Made by a program: the position numbers and the translations under genes. Positions 23,994 to 35,735 of a stretch of 64,000 nucleotides of DNA are shown here, piece after piece. The first letter of the stretch is position 1, and each line of letters opens with the position of its first letter. Source of the stretch: Narthecium ossifragum. Lineage: Eukaryota > Streptophyta > Magnoliopsida > Dioscoreales > Nartheciaceae. The notes beneath the pieces are model-generated. The model was not told where the DNA came from. It made no database searches and saw only the letters and a list, made by a program, of their open reading frames with translations. The stretch lies in contig OY986966.1 of the NCBI GenBank assembly GCA_963920575.1, forward strand, positions 11,572,048-11,636,047, read 5' to 3'.

Positions 23994-24610
23994 CTCGAAG
24001 CCGCACCAGAATTGAAAGAGTTCCGATGAAGAACTCTTCCATCCTGGCCTCCAATTGAACCTTTCGCATCCATAATCAAACCCCTCAGACCCGAATCCCG
24101 ACTGCTCCCATCCTCATCCTTCTCCACCTCCTTCTCCGGAAGCCTCTCGAAGTGATTCCCATAGATATACTCGGCGGAGAACCCGTCTTCCTCGTCGAAT
24201 AGCATCACATGGCCGTGCCACTCCCACACGCGGTACTCTCCCTGGGAGTCCACATGGAATCCCACGCACACGCTGTGCTCGCCGACAGTAACCGACTGGC
24301 CGGAGTTGGGCTTGAGGGCCTCGGTGGCCGCGGCAGAGCCGGACCGCACGATCCGGATGATCTCCCGCTCCAGTCTCCGCTCCTCCCTCGCGACCCGGCG
24401 GCGGCGCCGCTCCCCGGAATCGACGCCTTCATCATCGTTGCAGTCTTCTTCGGTGTCGTCGGCGTGCTCTTGGAGGAGGAAGTCGTGGAGGTGGGCGGGG
24501 TTGGAGAAGGGGGTCTGGAGGTCGAGCCGGGACATGAGGGTTTGGATGAGGAGGTGGTCGAAGGGGGAGGAGGGAGGGAAGGGGCTGGAGTTGTTGGGGT
24601 TGGAAGGCAT
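23994..24610 (-). CDS. conserved plant protein of unknown function (first exon)
   Basis: The first exon runs from ATG at 24610 to a donor (CGAG/GTAATG) at 23994, giving 205 codons plus two bases. I cannot name the family. The N-terminus is Pro/Ser-rich, then FDHLLIQTLMSRLDLQTPF looks helical. An acidic run (ADDTEEDCNDDEG) is followed by a strongly basic helix (SGERRRRRVAREERRLEREI) that may be a nuclear or RNA-binding segment. The best-folded part is near residues 110-160: SVTVGEHSVCVGFHVDSQGE, YRVWEWHGHVMLFDEEDGFS, AEYIYGNHFERLPEKE. It has the look of a small beta domain with conserved Trp residues. The C-terminus RVLHRNSFNSG probably ends a few codons into the next exon. It is divergent with the uS8 gene. 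Confidence 0.75.
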
Positions 24611-24619
24611 TGGTGATGG

Positions 24620-24860
24620 CGCTTTGGAATCGAGAGGCTAGCTAGGGTTTTAGGTGGTCGCTTTGGGGAAGACGATGGAGAGGATGAGATGGAACGCCAT
24701 GTTAGGTGGCTTCTTTAATTGATAACTGGGCCGGAAAGCCCATTAATGTCGGCCCATTAGAAGATAGCAGGGGAATTAGGGCAGCGGGTTCCCATGCACG
24801 TATATATACCGCCAGATTATAATCAGACGGCTGTGATTATATTCTGGCACAATAAAAGGC
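24620..24860. promoter_or_regulatory. short divergent promoter of the unknown-function gene (-) and uS8 gene (+)
   Basis: A telo-box (TAGGGTTTT, 24643-24651) sits in the minus gene's leader. Three site II-like TGGGCC/GGCCCA elements lie at about 24727, 24738 and 24752. A TATATATA box lies at 24801-24808 facing the uS8 gene, with AATAAAAGG at ~24849. Telo-box plus site II is the classic pairing in plant ribosomal-protein promoters. The distance between the two leaders is only ~250 bases, so co-regulation is plausible. Confidence 0.65.
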
Positions 24861-26802
24861 TCTTCCATCGGCCTCTTTTGCCTCTCCGATACCTCTTCTC
24901 GCAAGCGAGGGTTTTAGCGGCTCCGGAGCGCCCCCGCCGCCGCTTCCAGCACCGCCGCCCTCCTCCGTCGAAAAGGTGAGAGTCCATTTCTCCGTGTAAT
25001 TAGTTATCCACTTGTCCGCTTCTCTTTACGGCGATCTGCTGCTTTCCTCGCAATTTTTCCGTTAAGTTGCTTAGCTTTTGTTCTTTTGTTTGATCTATAT
25101 CTTTGATCTGCGTATTTTGGTCTCATTGGATCCCAAAGCGTGGAAAAGCTTGCTTTGTTGTCTTAAGAGCTCATGATGGAAGTAGCACTTGTTCACGCTA
25201 TTGGGAAAGCAAAGATGGAAGATTGAAATAAAAGGGACACTTATCTCATACGTTTTTGTTGTGTGAATGTGTATGTAAGATGGTGCTTCGTTGTTGCTAA
25301 TTATGCAAGTCTAGTTGAACTAGGTTCATGTTGTTCTGCTGCCATTTCTTTGGGATTAGAAAGTGTTTTATACACTTATATTACAATTTGTCGACTAATT
25401 GAGATATTGTTCTTAATGCTGAGTTGATCATTAGGATTTGGATCTCAGTCTAAGATTTCGCAGCTGCAGATGAAGAATTTGAACATTCCTTGTTAATAAT
25501 CCCATGTTGTCCATATGGACAATGTTTTAGTTATAGTTTTTGTCATTTACATGCTCTAAAAATGATGGTTATTGTTTTGGTGCGGAAGATGATTAAGACA
25601 ATTTCTGCCTGAAATACCGGTGACGAGTGGCAAATAACCTGAAATATTTATTCCAACCTTTGACAAGAGGTATATGATATTTTCCTGTTCAGGTGTAGTT
25701 GAAGCTTTTAGCTTTTTCTAGGTGATGAAACCTGATTTGTAAGACCTTGAGTCGTGTATGCTTGCTCAATTCTCAACTTCATTTTCTTTTTCTTTGGGTG
25801 GATTGGCGGTTCTTTGTCATTGGTAGGAAAGCTCATGATACATAGTGATAGCTGATTTTTTTAGAAAAAAATCTTAAGTGACCACGTCATGGTTATGTCT
25901 CAACTTCCATTTTAGGCTTGGAGTAGATCAACATTTCTTTGCACATTAGTAAAAAGAATTAGTAGTCCATTTCCCGTCTTAAGCTTGTTGGGTCATATTT
26001 GGTAGTTCCTTTTCTAGAATATTTGTACTACATGTAACATCCTCCCCCTGCCTGTGAAATCTATAGTACCATCTTATTTTAGAGTTGTAAGAGATACTAT
26101 TTCCTAGGGTCATTTGCTTGCTATTATGCGTGCACATGCTATTTTGAAGCATTTTATCATGTGGAGGTGATCGTCTGAAAGCTAGTTTCAACATGAATCA
26201 AAGGGCCTTTAAATCTTGGTAGTTCTATTTGCATTCCTCATATTCAATTGTTTGGTTCTAACAAGATCTAGCAAGAGGATGCGATTGCGTTTTTTGTGTT
26301 TTGAGAGCTGGTTAGTTGCTTAACATTAACATTATTGCATATGTTACATGCTTGTGAGGTTGGTGAATTCGGTGGATCTAGGGATTACCTATCTGTTGTT
26401 GCCATTAATCATGGGCAACTTGTACCTCACAGCTATGTCCTGCCCTCCTGTATTTAAATCTTACGTCTGGTGCTGTATGGCTTTAAAACCCTGGTATCTA
26501 AGTATGAGTGGATATTAAGAATTATTTGAATATGGCTATTTGTTGTGTGCATAAGATGTGTGGTGATCTTTATTCTTCTTCCTTTTTCTGTATCGATTCT
26601 ATTACGGATAGTATGGTTGTGAAAACTGGCTGTCCCGTTGAGTCATTATGTTTTTTGCAATAATAAGAGCGTTGTATATATGCATATTTTCTTCGCTCAA
26701 GTGTTTTGTGGACACTGGATCATTTGAATTGTGTTATACTGTTGCCTGGATTTTTTGTTGTGTCCTTAAGAGCTTACTTTGCAATTTTTAGGCTTAGTCA
26801 AG

Positions 26803-27380
<578 letters not shown>

Positions 27381-28529
27381 ATGGATCTTCACTGAAGAGT
27401 GTCTGACGAAAGGTGTTTTGCTTCTACAAAAAGATGAATTTTTTATTGAGTTAATTTGGATCAAGTGATCGGATCAAGTGATCTTTAGTTGAACTTTTGG
27501 ACTAGCTTTGAACTCAGTAGCTCAATTTTAAGTCTCGTGGTTCAGAATTTTGTGTTTTGCGCTCATTATAGGTCTTTGAGTATGTGCACTTTCTTAAAGT
27601 ACCTGCTGCCTGAATGTTGTCTTCATAGATTGTCTAATAACTGGTGTTCATTGGTATTATTCGTCTACAATAGAGATCAGAAGAGAGGAAACTCAGGGAA
27701 ATGCTATCATCTTCTTTAGCAGCAAAAAAATGTCGAAACAAGAAGCGTGTTGCAGGAGGCCGAGAACCTGGGTTTTCTCTAGGTTCTTCAGAGGTTAGGT
27801 CAACGACTGGTTTGTCTCAGTACAGAAGTTGGCTGTTTACATCAAGACTTTTCAGGTGAGTTGAGTGTTTTACAGCATGCAATGCATCATCAAGCGAAGT
27901 GCCTTCTTGGACGGCATTCCTCATACTGAAAGATCTGTCAACAACTGCCTGGATTCAGATGGATCTATCCCTCCAAACCTTTCAGTACATTAGGTTTGAG
28001 AATTAAACCTGGAAGCTCATTAATTTAGTGAGAAAAAGTATGAAATCTTTATGAAAGTCTATAGTGAACAGGTTTGACCATCATCTTTAGTGATATATCT
28101 TAGATGGAAGCGAGAGCATCTGATGGTACTAGACAGCCAGGACCTAGATATAGGTAGAACTACTGAACTACTGACAGTATATAGGGCACTCGTATCCATA
28201 TATTAGGATGATAGACTCAACTAATCAAATTTCACCAAATCAACTGTGACTAAAACCACCAAGAGCCCATCCATGCTATCCAACAGCATGCCCCAACGGG
28301 CCCAACCTCATCATATCAATCCATCTTGTTTACCCAATACTCTCAGACTTCACGCTAGTTGCGCGGTGGGCACTTGGTTGTAGATTGAGAATCAAGTTCT
28401 GTAGTCTCCATTGATTAATCGATACCTGCAATTTGCCTTAGTCTGGGGCTCCTAAATGGTATGAATAAGATTCCTGACTTAGTCTGGGGCTCCTAAAAAG
28501 AAAAGAATAACGTCATGCCCTCTATACTT
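27381..28529. other. 3' region of the uS8 gene and intergenic DNA
   Basis: No further gene recognised. Contains a small direct repeat, TTAGTCTGGGGCTCCTAAA, near 28438 and 28478. Confidence 0.45.
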
Positions 28530-28543
28530 ACTGATCTATGATG

Positions 28544-28575
<32 letters not shown>

Positions 28576-28807
28576 AAGCCCGTAGGCTAGGGGTTACACA
28601 CCCCAACAAAACTACACCAAAACCTCAGCTGGGTCCTGGCCAGAAAAAACATTGGCCAAGCACCTAGCATTAGCAGCTACCATATCCGCTCGACTATTAA
28701 AATAACGAGGGATATAAAGTAACAAGAAATCTGTGAATGATCCAATAGTCCACCAAATATCTCTAACTATAGCTGCACATGAGTCAATCCAAGGTGTGCC
28801 AGAGTGG
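28544..28807 (-). mobile_element. 264-bp 5'-truncated LINE insertion with 14-bp TSD
   Basis: The poly(A) is the T-run 28544-28568. The direct repeat ACTGATCTATGATG flanks it exactly (28530-28543 and 28808-28821), which proves target-primed insertion. The body is only the 3' end of an L1-like element, with a fragment of RNase H-like coding sequence. Next to the poly(A) is a small hairpin, AGCCTACGGGCT on the element's strand. Confidence 0.93.
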
Positions 28808-28821
28808 ACTGATCTATGATG

Positions 28822-29892
28822 TTGAAAGCAACGGTATGGCTTCTATAAGTTTTTAGTTTTCATGGTTAGCCATATAATATTTCATACTCGAGGATCCTAC
28901 TATACTTGGACAATTGGACGTAAACTTTTCTATCGATCCACAATTTGGCAACAAGAACATAAAAATAAAACAAACCACCAAGATTATCTTATTCAGATAA
29001 AGAAAGATACAATAAAAACACTGAAAAGAAATTCTCGAAACAAGAAAGAGGAGAAAATACGTTCGAAAACAAAAGAAAACTCATAACACGAACATGGAGA
29101 ACTAACTGCCAAAGATATGAGTTGCCCTTGAGGATCCGATCAGCTCGCTGTAGAGGAACCCCAAGCAATGAACAAACTACATCTTTATTGGTTGGAAGGG
29201 ATGGCAATGGAGGGGAAACCTGGGTTTTTTAATGGTGGTAGAAAAGCAGGTGTGGCACTGGACTTTTGTGGGCTCTCGGAATATGCTTCCAGGATATCTC
29301 TTTGTGCTTTACTGCTTTCCATTCCTTTTCTTTGAAGTGGTCGAGGGATATACCTTTATAGCATTCGATAGGCTCGTAGTTATCGGGTTCGACTCACTAG
29401 AGGAGTAAAAGAAACAGGATTTGATCTCTAAAATGGAATTCGAAAGTTTGATCACAGCTTCTAGAAGAAAATTGTGCAGCTACATTCTTGCAGCAATAAA
29501 GGTTCATGGACTAAAAAGAGGCAGATATTGATGATGAAGAAAAAAAAGAAGTATAATAGCAAGGATAGATGAAGACAATTAATATTCTCCTTCAATAATA
29601 GCAAAGTTTGAGACAAAAGTATTATATGTGGATATCAAAGGTTTCTATATCATAAGCGTAATTATAAACATAAGTATGTCCTCTTAATCCTTTCTCAAAT
29701 CAATGCGGTGTCGCATGTAATATAGTTAAAACACCACATTAGTCTGTGAAAGCAACCATATATAATCTTTTCATAATACATATTTCATCACAGATGCTGC
29801 TATAAAGTTGTGTAAATATTAAAAGAACTCCCAATTTTCAAATCCGCAATTAGAGTAGGGGAAAATCAATCCAGTTGTTCTTCATAGGATGA
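28822..29892. other. intergenic region downstream of the pyrophosphatase gene
   Basis: AT-rich; probably includes the pyrophosphatase 3' UTR next to 29892. No other gene recognised. Confidence 0.45.
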
Positions 29893-32705
29893 CTACCGTC
29901 TCAGGCTCTCCACAATGTAGGTGGCGTAGAGATCCCTTAAAAAGCAAACATAGAAGTTATTAGTTACAGCGAAAGAGATGTCAACCGAATCTAAGCTAAA
30001 TCGCAACCACCAACAAAAGCAGAGTAGATCAATGCCCTTCAATTTCTCTCACAAAGCACGAAGCCCATTATGTATAGATTGGCAGACAATTAATTTTGAA
30101 TTTGTTTACTAGTAAAAGAGGGGACTTGTACTTCTCAGGAAGGTTTTTTTTTGCATTGAGAATGTCAAATCTAATGAGACTAGAGCACAATAATACAAAA
30201 AAAAAAAACAAAGTTTAAGGCATGGTAGCAGAATGTCTGAAATAATTCAGAAAAAAATCACTTACATGGAGTACTGGATAGCTTCATAAGCACTCTTAGC
30301 AGGCAGGAAATCATTCACGGCAACTTCCTTGTTCTCATTTTTCTTATCTGGTTGACATGTCAAGGACACATCACGTAAAGTTAACTTGTAAGCATAGAAG
30401 ATAACATAATGTGCATTTACTTACCACCACAAGTTGCCACAGCATTTTCACAGATGATCCGGGCATGCTTGTGAGAATTTAGTTCAAAGTACCACTTTTT
30501 TATACACCTACCAATTTCATTCTTAAGCTAATCTAGAGGACTTGAATCAGCAAAAGCATGATGTAGAAAAAGAAACAGGAACTATGGTGTGAAGGCTTGT
30601 GAAAGATTTTTCTGAAGAGTCTTTGGTAAGCCTATAATCCATATTCTATGAACCGCTATACGAACTCATGCTACCAAAGGATGAGTAACATAATTTGCAG
30701 ATCGACAAGAACGAAGCAAGGAGCAGAAATGATGAAAGAATTAGATGGCTAAAAATTGCATTTGGCAAAAGAACACACGGGCTGATCAAATGCAATCATG
30801 CATAGGGAATGTTCCTCTATGGAAGCATCTAATAAAATTTATGATACCATGAGGGGTATAAAGAAATCAAAGAGGTAGCATAGCAGGCTTCCCCTGTCCA
30901 AAAATTGCCTTAGAATTGCTTGCAGAGTATTTTAGCAGTCAATGCCAAGGATACAGTCTTCAAAAAAGCGCCTGATTTCTGCTAAACGATGAGGTGGAAG
31001 TTCCTTGATATCAGTATAATGTTTGTACTCAGGATCATCTGCGCATACAGCAATTATCTTATCGTCCTTCTCTCCCTGTTTTCAGAAATGCAGATGCATT
31101 AGGACTCCACCATCGCAAGCACAATGAACAACTGGAATGTTATTTGGCAGGCTCTAACTACCACAACAATTTCAGTTAAAGAGGGATCCTTTCACTGATT
31201 TTGGTTTGAAATTAATAGGACAGCACCTGATCAATCATAGGCATGAGACCTATGGCTTTAGCCCGAAGGAAACTTCCTGGGATAACTGGTTCCTGTCAAC
31301 ATCAGCACTAGTAAGGAAAAAGCACAAGCATTTGAAAAAGTTTGAAATAACTAAAACCACGACCACTAACTTAGCAAGTGTCAACTTTTGTTGGATTACC
31401 ATTAGATCAACTAAAGTAAACTCCAGAGTAAATTACACTACACTAATGTGTAAAATACTAATAATACCACCGTACAACTGAAACTGGTGCTCATATGAGT
31501 TAGATACCTGCATGAGAACTAGCACATCCATAGGATCACTGTCTTCGCAAAGTGTGCGTGGAATGAAACCATAGTTGTGGGGGTACACCACAGATGAGTA
31601 GAGGACGCGATCAACCTACACAGGTAGCAGAAATGCAATTCACAACTTCAAAAAAAGCTGATAAATGATACAAGAAGCATCAAGTTAAGTGTCAAGCCTA
31701 CCTTGATCAGACCAGTTTTTTTGTCAAGCTCATACTTCACCTTGCTGCCCCTTCCAATTTCCACCACCTGCAGAAGACGGGCAGACTAAATGGTCATTTT
31801 CTTCAGAAACCCAACCTAGCCATATCTTTCTCAATTAATTTGCAGAAGGTTGCCACATACAAGTCAGGATGATGAAAATATGTACTTCAGAAAGGTTGAT
31901 GGCATCCTGCTGGTTATCAAGCACTAAAGAGGATGTTAAAACTTTCAATTATTTAAGTAGAAGTTCGCCAATGCATGATAATCGAAGCCCAAATGCTCTA
32001 TTAGGGCACGCGGTATAAAACGGCTTGTTTTTTAATTAAAATTATTCCAGATATAGAATATATTACAGGTTACCAGGAAAGTTCTATGCATTCACTTCGT
32101 TGTGAAGAAAAGACAGGTCATCAGGACAAAACTTATCAAGCTAGTATCATAAGTACATTTATTAGCTATCTTGTCCTCTTAATTTTGAGAAAGGAAGTAA
32201 CAGCAATTCAAAATTTTCAGAGGATAAGGAAAGGAGCAGAGAAATTTCATGAGCAACCACTTAAGTGTATAAGTTGCAAGCAATTTCTCTCGTTGGACAA
32301 CACACAAACTTCTACAATAGCACATCTCTTTCAAATGCATTACTAAGTTTTTGCATATGAATTTAAAAAATACAATGCTCTTACACAGTTGAAAATGGTA
32401 GGGGCGCCAGGTCCTGCATCAGAAATTGGAAATCAAAGTCAGGAAGCAGATATTTATAAATGAGATTAGATGAGATCACAAGTTTGTCATTTAAATTCAT
32501 TTAATATAAACACATGATCCATACACAATAGAAGATGAATCGGAGAGTGAGAAGGTTGAGTACCTATCTCAAGGTCATGCCAAGGGTGTGCTGCAATGGA
32601 TCTCCTTGACATGGACGACAATATTCTCTCATTTAGTGGTGGGAATACAGAGTGAGATGTCTTTGACTCGGGATCTCTTTTTTCGACATCAACAGTTGGG
32701 GCCAT
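29893..32705 (-). CDS. soluble inorganic pyrophosphatase (family I, EC 3.6.1.1)
   Basis: Eight coding exons, all GT-AG with matching phases: 32564-32705 (ATG at 32705), 32385-32413, 31702-31767, 31508-31615, 31227-31292, 30955-31075, 30266-30347 and 29893-29935. They total 657 bases, or 218 residues, normal for cytosolic plant PPases. The enzyme hydrolyses PPi to two phosphates with Mg2+. The family signature [10 protein letters not shown] (near residues 103-112) supplies three metal-binding Asp residues. Other conserved blocks are [50 protein letters not shown] and [20 protein letters not shown]. No transit peptide is seen, so it is probably cytosolic. A non-coding first exon ends at 33642 and its ~0.93-kb leader intron ends at 32715. 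An odd coding-like stretch lies in the intron between the sixth and seventh coding exons (30428-30530). Confidence 0.96.
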
Positions 32706-33641
32706 GATTACAAGCTGGCCAACAAACAGATATAGCTTAGAAACTCGTCACGTACGAAGTAAGAAACCCTTATACCAAATACTAAAAAAAAGTTCAATGC
32801 AATTCACTGACAAATCGTGCCATTGTTTTATCATGGCTGGCTTGTCACCAATGGCAACGTAACACATCCAGGATCTTGTGACCATCTACTCATAATACCG
32901 ACTATTATCCCTTTTTTTCCCCCTTTTCCTTAAACTGAGATTAATGCAAAGAGAAATAACAACATTTTGTCTTGGTCAACATAAGCTCTGAGCAAGGATA
33001 TCTACTAGAGCTTGAGATCGACTAAATCTAGCACTGCCCTTAAGTTTTCAACTTAACAATGATAGGCATTATCAAAATATTGAAGTGGACAACAGGACAT
33101 ATACTTTATTCCTCCACGCTAAAAAATCAGCCAACACTGAATTTTTAATTAGAACTAGGATCTGATCGAAAGCACGGAATAGTCTCAAAAGAACCGACAT
33201 CAGAACTATGCTATACAATGAGATCTATATACAGATTACAGACCCCTATCTTTACCCGATGTAAAAAAGTAACGCAAATTTTATACAATAAGAACAAGAT
33301 CTCTGAGCTAAATCAGCTACAAGACAAGCTCCGGAGCATCAAACACACATCCAACCCAGATCTACATCACAAACATCCCCACAATCCTCCAAAAACCTCG
33401 CACAGCTGAAAATGGTACAAACCTGACCATTAAAAACGGGAAATCAACCAATCTATCTTCTAAATCACATCTAAAACATGCAAACCCAAAGATCGTCCAC
33501 CAAAACACCACTCTCCGATCACCGAGAACGAAGATCTGAAGCCAAAACAACACAAAACGCCCCCGAACCACAGATCCAAAACCCCAAGTAACCAGAAAAT
33601 ATAGCAAACCTCTAAAGAAGTGAGAAAGCCGAGAAGCATAC

Positions 33642-33780
33642 CTTAGAATCGAGCTACAGACGCACTGGAAACCAATCCACGATCAAGAGAAACCCTAGGG
33701 AGAAAGGCGAGCTATCCCGAGTGTACGTATTCCCGCCCCTTTCCCTCCCCTTTCCCTCCCCCTTGCTATTTAAAGCAGCT
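33642..33780 (-). promoter_or_regulatory. pyrophosphatase promoter and 5'-UTR exon
   Basis: On the minus strand TTTAAATA (33767-33774) is a plausible TATA box. A telo-box AAACCCTA lies at 33690-33697. The leader exon ends CTAAG/GTATGC at 33642. Confidence 0.55.
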
Positions 33781-34227
33781 TTCCCAGCTCTAAAATGGCG
33801 AAAGAGCATCGGACCGAGGGATGCCATGGAATCGGACGGGACGAGACACGTGTCGATATTCCAGTAGTGGGATTCGGTGGTCCCCGTTTGGTGGGCGGGA
33901 CGGGACGTTTTGGTGAGTCGCGTGGGACGTGCTGGGTCGTCGGGTGGTCGGATCGGACGGTCGACATTGGTTCGCTGGGGATCACGTAAAGAGGATAGGA
34001 CTGGCGTGGAGGCGACGTCTAAGATAAAGCTATATAGGAATTGCTTTAAAAAAAAAAGACAGTTCCGGAAATAAGGGGGAGCTTAAAACGAGTCAAAAGT
34101 CTAAAATCTCAGGCTGTATAACCTCCCTCAGCGCATCACGCCAAAGCAAACATGTGCTAAACAGTAGGATTAGAGTCGTAAAGCACCCCACCAAACAAAT
34201 TTAATTGCATAACTATCCTCCTCATAT
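33781..34227. other. upstream region of the pyrophosphatase gene
   Basis: GC-rich to ~34000, then AT-rich. Short frames here show no domain. Confidence 0.45.
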
Positions 34228-34232
34228 TTTCC

Positions 34233-34789
34233 TGTTGGGTTTCATATATGCGGCATACTCCCCCTCGGATTGGACTGAGCATATAATGAACGAAAGAATA
34301 AAAAAAAACGAATAACAAAGAAAAGCAGAGCCACTAGAGATTTTTATGTGGTTTCCACGACTTGAGGTATGTTCATGGGTCACACCAATTTTCACTAGAA
34401 TATAGAAGAATGATTACAAATACAAACACTTATCTTTCCTCTCTTCTTTGCCGGGCTTCTCTCTCTCCGGGCTGCCTCTCTCCTTGGTCTGCCCTCTCTT
34501 TTTCTTCTACGCCGAGACCAAAAACCATGGTAGCCTTTATATAGCCTCTCAACAGCACCCATTCAATCAATCTCTCAATCATACCATATGAGTAGTATAA
34601 TTTATCATAATTAACAGATTGATTGAATCCCTTAAAGTGGAAATCATACAAATAGTAGGTCTTGAATAAGAGAGTAATTAATTAGAGGAAAGCAATCAAC
34701 CATCACCAGCCTAAACCATCTCCAATCACATAATTAAGGATGAGATATTAAGTCAGCTTAGGATTGGATTAGGCACCACTTTGCTAACA
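34233..34789 (-). mobile_element. small solo LTR (copia-like) with TSD TTTCC
   Basis: The 557-bp block runs TGTTGGGTTTC...CTAACA and is flanked by TTTCC (34228-34232 and 34790-34794). On the minus strand it starts TGTTAGCAAAGTGG, has a TATA box (CTATATAAAGG, ~34540) and ends ATGAAACCCAACA. Size and layout fit a copia LTR; no internal domains are present to prove it. Confidence 0.85.
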
Positions 34790-34794
34790 TTTCC

Positions 34795-35559
34795 AACGTC
34801 ATATTTTTGTACATGCTTCGGCCAATTTGGTACCCCAATTTTTAAATGTGCCAATGCAGTCTTCCAATTTTAAGACATTTTCATTATTGGATCCGGCGTC
34901 GACACATCATGCGACCCATTCTGATATGTCGAGATCAATTCCGACGTTGAAACGGTTTTCAAAATCGAGTAGTTGCACTGATTTATTTTAAAAATTGAGG
35001 TTTCAACCTTTTCGGCAGTTTAATGGATGGCCCATGTCATGTGATATCATGACATTCATCTCACGTAAAAAAGTGAGGATATAAGAGTCATAAAATATAT
35101 CAATAATACTGTTTTGCAAAAAACCATGTATGAGGGGTCTTAAATTACTAAAAGGGATTAGCAGCGTCCCTTTTGGCAAAAGATTCTAAACAAATGTGTC
35201 AAAAACGGAGGTAGTTTCGCAGGAGCACCACACCCTTGGATATTTTAATCACGTGCTTCCCGCCTATCACCCCCCAGGCAATCTGCATAGGCTTCCCTAT
35301 CTATTCTCTTTAAAATATTTTACTATATATTACTTTTCTATTTTATAATTTTCCTATTTACAAAATCGTACATCAGTTTTTCTAAACCATTCCCTACATC
35401 ACTATAATACTCATTCCCCCATCTCTTTTTCTTATTCTATTCTTCATTGAGAGCCATATAATTATAATAATTAATATTATATTACATCATTAATCTTTGT
35501 GATATATTTATATTATAGTATATTGGATATATTTATATTACATCATTACTTTCTATATA
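34795..35559. other. non-coding region at the left flank of the endogenous virus
   Basis: AT-rich with no gene. The phrase TTAATATTATATTACATCATT and its surroundings (35480-35530) recur at the right flank of the virus (62450-62525). Confidence 0.45.
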
Positions 35560-35596
35560 TTACATTCGCACTATTAATCCACCTGATCAGTCTTAT

Positions 35597-35609
35597 TGGT
35601 ATCAAAGCC
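35597..35609 (+). other. left primer-binding site of the endogenous virus
   Basis: TGGTATCAAAGCC matches the initiator-tRNA-Met complement with one change (G to A). By convention this site is position 1 of a caulimovirid genome. Confidence 0.8.
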
Positions 35610-35735
35610 ATGTTCATGCGGAGTAGTAATTTATATAAATTCAATCATATAGCTTAATATTTTTAGAAGTCTTCTCTTATATTTTATTTCTATTTTATTT
35701 ACTCTCTTTATATGATGATATGATCGAAGTCGTGT

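Noticed and set aside
24209..24641. Plus-strand frames of 111-135 codons
   Set aside because: Antisense to the first exon of the unknown-function gene; GC-rich shadow.
33795..34074. Gly/Arg/Val-rich frames upstream of the pyrophosphatase gene
   Set aside because: No start context, domain or splice support; GC-rich promoter-proximal sequence.
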